Source: Campanula takesimana (lineage: Eukaryota > Streptophyta > Magnoliopsida > Asterales > Campanulaceae). From it: DNA of 64,000 bases. The position numbers and the translations under genes are program-made. Where the stretch lies: the NCBI GenBank assembly GCA_026119855.1, contig JAOWBW010001441.1, positions 62,001 through 126,000 on the forward strand, read 5' to 3'. Below, in pieces: positions 59,901 to 64,000 of this stretch. How positions within the stretch are numbered: position 1 is the stretch's first letter; the number at the start of each line of letters is the position of its first letter. The notes below the pieces were generated by a model, which searched no databases, was not told where the DNA came from, and saw nothing but the letters and a program-made list of their open reading frames with translations.

Positions 59901-62900
59901 TGACAAGAAATGAAGATTTGCAATCATGACTATGAATGATGTACAGCCCTTTACTCATATTCCCAATGGCAAGGACCTGCTGCTTGTGATGATCCTGGAA
60001 AATACATTTGGTTTTGGTGAATTTGACATCACAAGATAAGGAAGACACCAATTTAGATATGGATATGAGGTTGAAATGGAAGGTGGGAATGAAGAAAACA
60101 TCATTGAGAGTGATATGCTCATTCAAAGAAACTGAACCAATTTTAGTAACTTTGATATGAGTGCCATTGGGTAAGGAAATGGAAATAGGAAGAGGAGTAT
60201 TTCTGAGATTGTGCATCAAGTGAATGGATGTACATATGTGGTCAGTAGCTCCGGAATCTAAAATCCATGCATGACTATTAAGACTACTATGAACAGAAGC
60301 TATAAAAGGAGAATAAGAGGATATAGATATACCTGAAGTATGACTTTGTATACCTGTTATTTGACCAGCAAAATGATGATCCTCTGGTGATTCTTGAGTC
60401 CTTTGCTGCAACATGGACATCATATTCATCATTTGGTTTATCTGAATTTGGAGTTGTTCTAAACTTGATGCAGGTGTGGCATTGTTGATCTCTTCCTTTG
60501 AATCTCCTTGTGTGACATTCATCACTTTGGCATTGAGTTGGGGCTTAGTGAATGGAACAGTGAACTTGCCTCTAGAATTCTTATTTTTCCCATGGGCTGG
60601 ATGTCCAACTGGATAGCCAACTAGTTTGTAACAATCTCCTTTTGAATGACCTTCAATTTTACAATATTCACAGTGTACTCCTTTCTTGAATGGTGCTTTG
60701 ACATATGACTTGGATTGATTAACAGTACTTGCACTGATGTTATCTTGAATGTGACTGACATTTGCAATCATTGAACTGGGGCTATTAAAACCTTGAGTAT
60801 ACCCTTGTCTTTGAACTTCTTCCTTCTTGACCATAGCAAAAGCTTGATCCAAGGTAGGCAGTGTCTTCTTTTGCAGAATCTGTCCCCTTACACCAACATA
60901 ACTATCATGCAGTCCCATAAGGAATTGCATTAATTTCTTTCTTTGATCTCTCTCTGCATCATATCTACCAACACCACATATGCAAGCACATTTACATGTG
61001 GTAATGGTATCTATTGAGGAAACCTCATCCCATAAACCTTTCAATTTGTGGAAATAAATCTCCACAGATGCATCACCTTGCTCAAGTCTATGTATATCTT
61101 TCTCCAATTGGAAAAGTCTATGACCATTAATAGCAGAAAATCTGTCATGGAGTTGATTCCATACATCTCTAGCAGTGGAGACATAGTTTAAACTATTACC
61201 TATATCATCATTTACAACATTCAATATCCAGGAGATAATCATGTCATTGGTTCTGGCCCAAAGAGGAAGAAAAGGAGAATCAACTGCTGGTTTGGGATAG
61301 GAGCCATCAATAATGCTCATCTTATTTTTGGCTGAAAGTGCTATTTTAAGAGATCTACTCCATGTACTATAGTTTTCAGATCCAATCAACTTCTTTGAAA
61401 TCAACACAAGGCCAGGATAGTCATTATTGTGTATGAACAAAGGATGCATGTTAGATTCAATGGATAGACCATTGACAGGATCAACTGTAGAATTTGATCG
61501 AGTGTTGCTACTCTCTGATTCAATTTCTACCATGATAAAAGACTGAAAGTGAATAAGAGCAAACAAAATTGAAATTCGAACAGGATAAACCCTAGAATTT
61601 GATGAAGGAATCGAAGAATTCCAATCGATTGAAGACGAAGTTTCTGAATGAAACAAAACGAAATCGAACAAGGAATTTGAAAGCAGATATCGAAATCAAC
61701 AAAGGAAAGTTGAAATCGAAGAAAAACAAAGATCAGAAAGTAAGAAAAATCAAACGAGAATTTGATATAGATGAAATCGAAGAACGAGAAGAAGGATTGA
61801 AGAATGTTACCTTCTTCAATCGATTGAAGCGGAAGCTCGTATCAGATCTAAAGCTCTGATACCATCTCATAAATTGAGATGGCCATGATCAACTGTAACG
61901 AACATTCATATGCAAAAGAGAGAGAGAATTTGGGGAAACTTTTCTTCATTATTGAAAGACTGAATACAAACTGTACAAGCAACCTTCTATTTATGTACAT
62001 TCAGTTGTAACTACCTAACTGACTAACCAATCAGAATTGAGAACTAACTAACTGTACATAACAAACTAACAAACTTCTATGTTTATTTACAAAACTACCC
62101 CTGCACTATATCAGTACTAACTTAGTCTTGCTATAACAATTTATTACATCTGCACTTAAGACTATTGCTTTGCAGTTTGCACAATTGATGGCATTAGTCT
62201 TGTTAACGCCACAAAGCAGTCACAAGTTCTTTTTCCAAATTAGAATCCAAGCTCTACCAACCAGATGGCTCCCAATTCTAGAAACAATAAAAAGTGCACT
62301 TAGACTTCGTGCAGCCACACATAGCTCAAAATCAACTTAATATATATCTCAATCAATTGGCTCATTGTTTGTAATTATGTAAGGTACAATACAAGATCCT
62401 TTACCTGTCACCCAAGTGGTTCAGCCTTCTACTACCTCTAGATTGTTTGTTGACATTGGCTCTATCACCTGCTACAGGTGTAGTTAGAGGCCCATGTTAC
62501 ATGTTCCTAGATCATCTCAAGTAGTTTTCTCTCTCTTAATCTTATTCTAGTGATTTTACTATCTCACAGATATTCTTTGCTTTGTATTTTGCTATCCTTA
62601 TTCTCCTTTAGACCACTTTCATTTGATTAACGGATTCTGTCTTAGTTACCAAGGTATTTTGTTCTTATTTTTCAACAGTCTGTATCATAAAGTAGCGTAG
62701 GCCTCATTTTAACTTTATAATGTCTTTCACACAAAACACGGAACGCACTTGACGACTTGTTCACTTAATCCATTTTGAATTGTAATCGACGACTGACATT
62801 GTCACCTAACTCCTCTTCTTAATTAATAACCAATCATCTTACCGAAAAAAAAAAAGCAATAACCAATCATGAAAACATAGCACTCCCTGGCCATCCTAAT

Positions 62901-63537
62901 TCTGTCTCCAAAAGTACTCCAAATGCCACTAAATTGTCATTCCATATACTTCAATTAGTTCCTAGTGCTTCAACCAACCAAAAGATTCATATTTTTGAAG
63001 ATAAACATTAAACATACACCACTTACTTCATACAAAATAAGTAGCTGAGCTTAAACCTAATTCAACAAACGAAAAAACTTTCCAATTTCAAAAACAGATA
63101 AGAGCTTCCAACATACTAACATGTATACATAAAAATACACACTTATGTTAACAGAACGATTTTTAAGGCTCTAGAATCAAAATTTAAACCCTAATCAGCA
63201 AGTAAACAAGGCTTATCGAATTTGAATTAAGTCAACTACTTAACATGTATACAAAAAGAAGAACTTACATGCGTTAACAGAACGAATTAAGGAACAAATA
63301 GTATCTTCAAACCCTAATTCAGTAAATTAAAAAGCTTCCCATGAAGTAAAAAATCAATGAAATAAATACCTGGATGAGATTGAGAGCGTCGGCTAGAGAG
63401 AGAAGGGAGGGTGAATCGGAGGAAAGAGAAAGAAGGCGCTTGAGAGTGGATGCGTCTTGGTATGAAACGGCGTCGGAGAATCGGTTTAGGTATTCTGTAA
63501 TTCTTCTGTTCGCCTCTCCCATACTCATGTACGCCAT
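50939..63537 (-). CDS. EER5: PCI-domain protein THP1/EER5 (TREX-2 mRNA export)
   Basis: Thirteen exons on the minus strand, all phases consistent: 63537-63370, 56168-56032, 55948-55855, 55460-55371, 55073-55008, 54332-54243, 54152-54096, 53668-53607, 53078-52991, 51841-51765, 51672-51598, 51519-51414, 51070-50939. The product is 413 aa, which I recall as the length of the Arabidopsis protein. It begins MAYMSMGEANRRITEYLNRF. The first half is helical (NYRLGNLVDSYQAFEKSAK; EFRTWESAWALEAVYV). The PCI winged-helix half contains VTYMYYTGRLEVFNENFPA, KYLIPVKLSIGILPK, RRGDLRLLRHALEEHEDR and ends LSKQDPFPKLNGKPVNS. Family knowledge: THP1 with SAC3 and DSS1 forms TREX-2 at the nuclear pore; EER5 mutants alter ethylene responses. 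Intron 1 (about 7.2 kb) contains a Copia element; splice sites stay intact. Confidence 0.96.
51111..51367. mobile_element. Stowaway-like MITE in EER5 intron 12
   Basis: TA-atccctccgtccctaaatg to catttagggacagaggaag-TA, 257 bp. The interior (agcaaagattcatata, aacatttagttttgca) matches the MITE at 5335-5595, so the same subfamily inserted twice in this window. Confidence 0.88.
52454..52723. mobile_element. Stowaway-like MITE in EER5 intron 9, degraded left end
   Basis: Left part ccctccgtcccagctcaatg, right part cattgagctggggcggaggaag-TA. The interior has (TTA)n at about 52540. A 14-base G run lies just outside at 52844-52857, and a short duplication (gagtttcagataaacaa) follows. Confidence 0.75.
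53820..53954. mobile_element. Truncated Stowaway-like MITE in EER5 intron 7
   Basis: The right end ggaagatcatttcggaacgaagggag-TA and the block caccattataaatatta match the right half of 47786-48034. The left terminus is missing. Confidence 0.7.
56639..56997 (-). repeat. 3' LTR of the RE1-like Copia element
   Basis: 359 bp. Compared with the other LTR it has an extra gatggtatcaacacaatt (about 56961-56978), a short duplication next to its interior-side end. Confidence 0.93.
56880..61533 (-). pseudogene. Copia gag-pol polyprotein with a single-base frameshift
   Basis: One long frame from ATG 61533 to 57964, then a second from about 58004 to 56880. Domains in order: gag (KKLIGSENYSTWSRSLKIAL), zinc knuckle CEYCKIEGHSKGDCYKL, protease WILDSGATDHIC, GAG-pre-integrase LWHQRLGHSS, integrase with D (IHCDLWGP), D (FRTDNGTEF) and E (NGIVERKHQ), RT (KARLVAKGFTQTEGIDYQETFAPVA is its start; HQLDVNNAFLHG), then in the other frame YVDD (LVYVDDIVVTGND) and RNase H (AYCDSDWA; SSAEAEYRSLA). 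The break is an extra base in the A run at 57998-58000 (plus strand), a few codons before YVDD. All catalytic residues are present. The second frame has no stop before the LTR and reads through the G run into the 3' LTR. Confidence 0.93.
56998..57014 (-). other. Purine tract of the Copia element: run of 17 G
   Basis: On the minus strand 17 consecutive G directly before the 3' LTR, the expected plus-strand primer position. Unusually pure; the length may be unstable or affected by sequencing. Confidence 0.8.
61853..61864 (-). other. Primer binding site of the RE1-like Copia element
   Basis: gctctgatacca on the plus strand, reverse complement of the tRNA-iMet site, directly against the 5' LTR at 61865. 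Confidence 0.95.
61865..62205 (-). repeat. 5' LTR of the RE1-like Copia element
   Basis: 341 bp, from tctcataaattgag to ttagtcttgtta on the plus strand, bordered by the ACGCC duplication on its outer side. Confidence 0.94.
62211..63369 (-). other. Remainder of EER5 intron 1
   Basis: AT-rich intron sequence up to the donor of exon 1. No transposon ends or ORFs with family signals. A related short phrase (acatgtatacataaaaa / acatgtatacaaaaag) occurs twice near 63120 and 63245. Confidence 0.6.
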
Positions 63538-63798
63538 TGTTGAAATTACACCCTTTTTCTCCTTTCTCTTTCAGCAAAAATCAATGGAGAAGATTAATCT
63601 GCCATTGATAAATTATAAGCTCATTGCAGAAAAGCAGAAACGGAGACGACCATATTTCTTGTGGGATTTGACCGTGTGGTACATGAGCCTTACACTTATT
63701 CTTAGTAAGGACAGAAAATATTTGTAAAATTCCCCCACAAAATTCTTCCTACAAAAATAACTCTACACACTTGCAAACAAACAAAAACAAAGACAAAA

Positions 63799-63924
63799 AC
63801 TTGTGTGAGACAGTATTACGCGTGAAACGGATCTCGTTAAGAGAGTAAATATAGTCGGGGCGAGGCAAGCCCATTTTCTCTCTTGTCGAGATCCATTCCA
63901 TGTGTGAGACAGTCTCACACAAGA
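63799..63924. repeat. Short inverted-repeat element upstream of EER5
   Basis: cttgtgtgagacagta at 63800 is inverted at about 63904-63921 as agacagtctcacacaag, and the right arm itself holds the palindrome tgtgagacagtctcaca. It lies about 260 bp upstream of the EER5 start codon and is probably a small MITE. Confidence 0.6.
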
Positions 63925-64000
63925 CTTCCTCGCAAACAAAAACATTAATTCGCACTTCAAAATTCAAAGCGTAATTGAAAATATCTTTCAAAATATTTTA

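Larger units (their letters stand above)
56639..62205 (-). mobile_element. RE1-like Copia retrotransposon in EER5 intron 1
   Basis: LTRs 56639-56997 (3') and 61865-62205 (5') on the minus strand, with the exact 5-bp duplication ACGCC (56634-56638 and 62206-62210). The primer site 61853-61864 and a G-run purine tract flank the coding region. Compared with the duplication, the LTR on the minus strand starts TAACAAGACT and ends TTATGAGA, not TG...CA. The LTRs are nearly identical apart from an 18-bp duplication in one, so insertion is recent. The coding region is almost whole, with one frameshift. Confidence 0.95.

Noticed and set aside
63374..63727. 117-codon plus-strand frame at the EER5 5' end
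   Set aside because: Antisense of EER5 exon 1 and its leader; the opposite strand has the conserved protein.

Overview
The window is nuclear DNA of a flowering plant, almost certainly a eudicot: GT-AG introns, AT-rich spacers, many Stowaway and hAT MITEs, Copia, Gypsy, LINE and MULE elements, and host proteins that read as plant orthologues. I cannot fix the species from sequence alone.

Layout. 1-3.9 kb: the right part of a MULE DNA transposon, with a ULP1-like protease exon (+) converging on a two-exon mudrA-like transposase (-). 4.4-16.2 kb: Stowaway MITEs, one of which is split by a complete 10.6-kb Tekay/Del-like Gypsy element (5-bp target duplication GGGAG) that has nearly identical 2.68-kb LTRs but a badly deleted pol. 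16.46-22.35 kb: a 12- or 13-exon host gene (+) for a protein of about 870 residues with a C2-like N-terminus and a C-terminal membrane anchor. 22.4-31.5 kb: a transposon graveyard with a TIR element carrying two nested insertions, a LINE remnant split by a hAT MITE, a solo LTR and another hAT MITE. 31.48-43.14 kb: a nest four levels deep (TIR element, hAT MITE, 10.4-kb Copia element on the minus strand, then a hAT MITE and a solo LTR inside one LTR). 43.39-49.63 kb: a 12-exon GRWD1/HTD1 WD40 gene (+, 482 aa) whose introns hold several MITEs. 50.94-63.54 kb: a 13-exon THP1/EER5 PCI-domain gene (-, 413 aa) whose first intron carries a young RE1-like Copia element on the same strand.

How the genes relate. 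HTD1 (ribosome biogenesis/WD40, possible CUL4-DDB1 adaptor) and EER5/THP1 (TREX-2 mRNA export) converge tail to tail about 1.3 kb apart. As I recall, their Arabidopsis orthologues lie close together too, so this looks like conserved microsynteny loosened by transposons. All three host genes appear intact: every exon junction of HTD1 and EER5 keeps frame, and the first gene has only one ambiguous 26-nt exon.

I found no convincing new cellular system. The least explained objects are the non-autonomous Gypsy lineage (coiled-coil ORF plus a GAAACGG-type repeat array, young LTRs, no catalytic core) and a 1.3-kb element with TG...CA ends and a 5-bp duplication but about 120-bp inverted ends.
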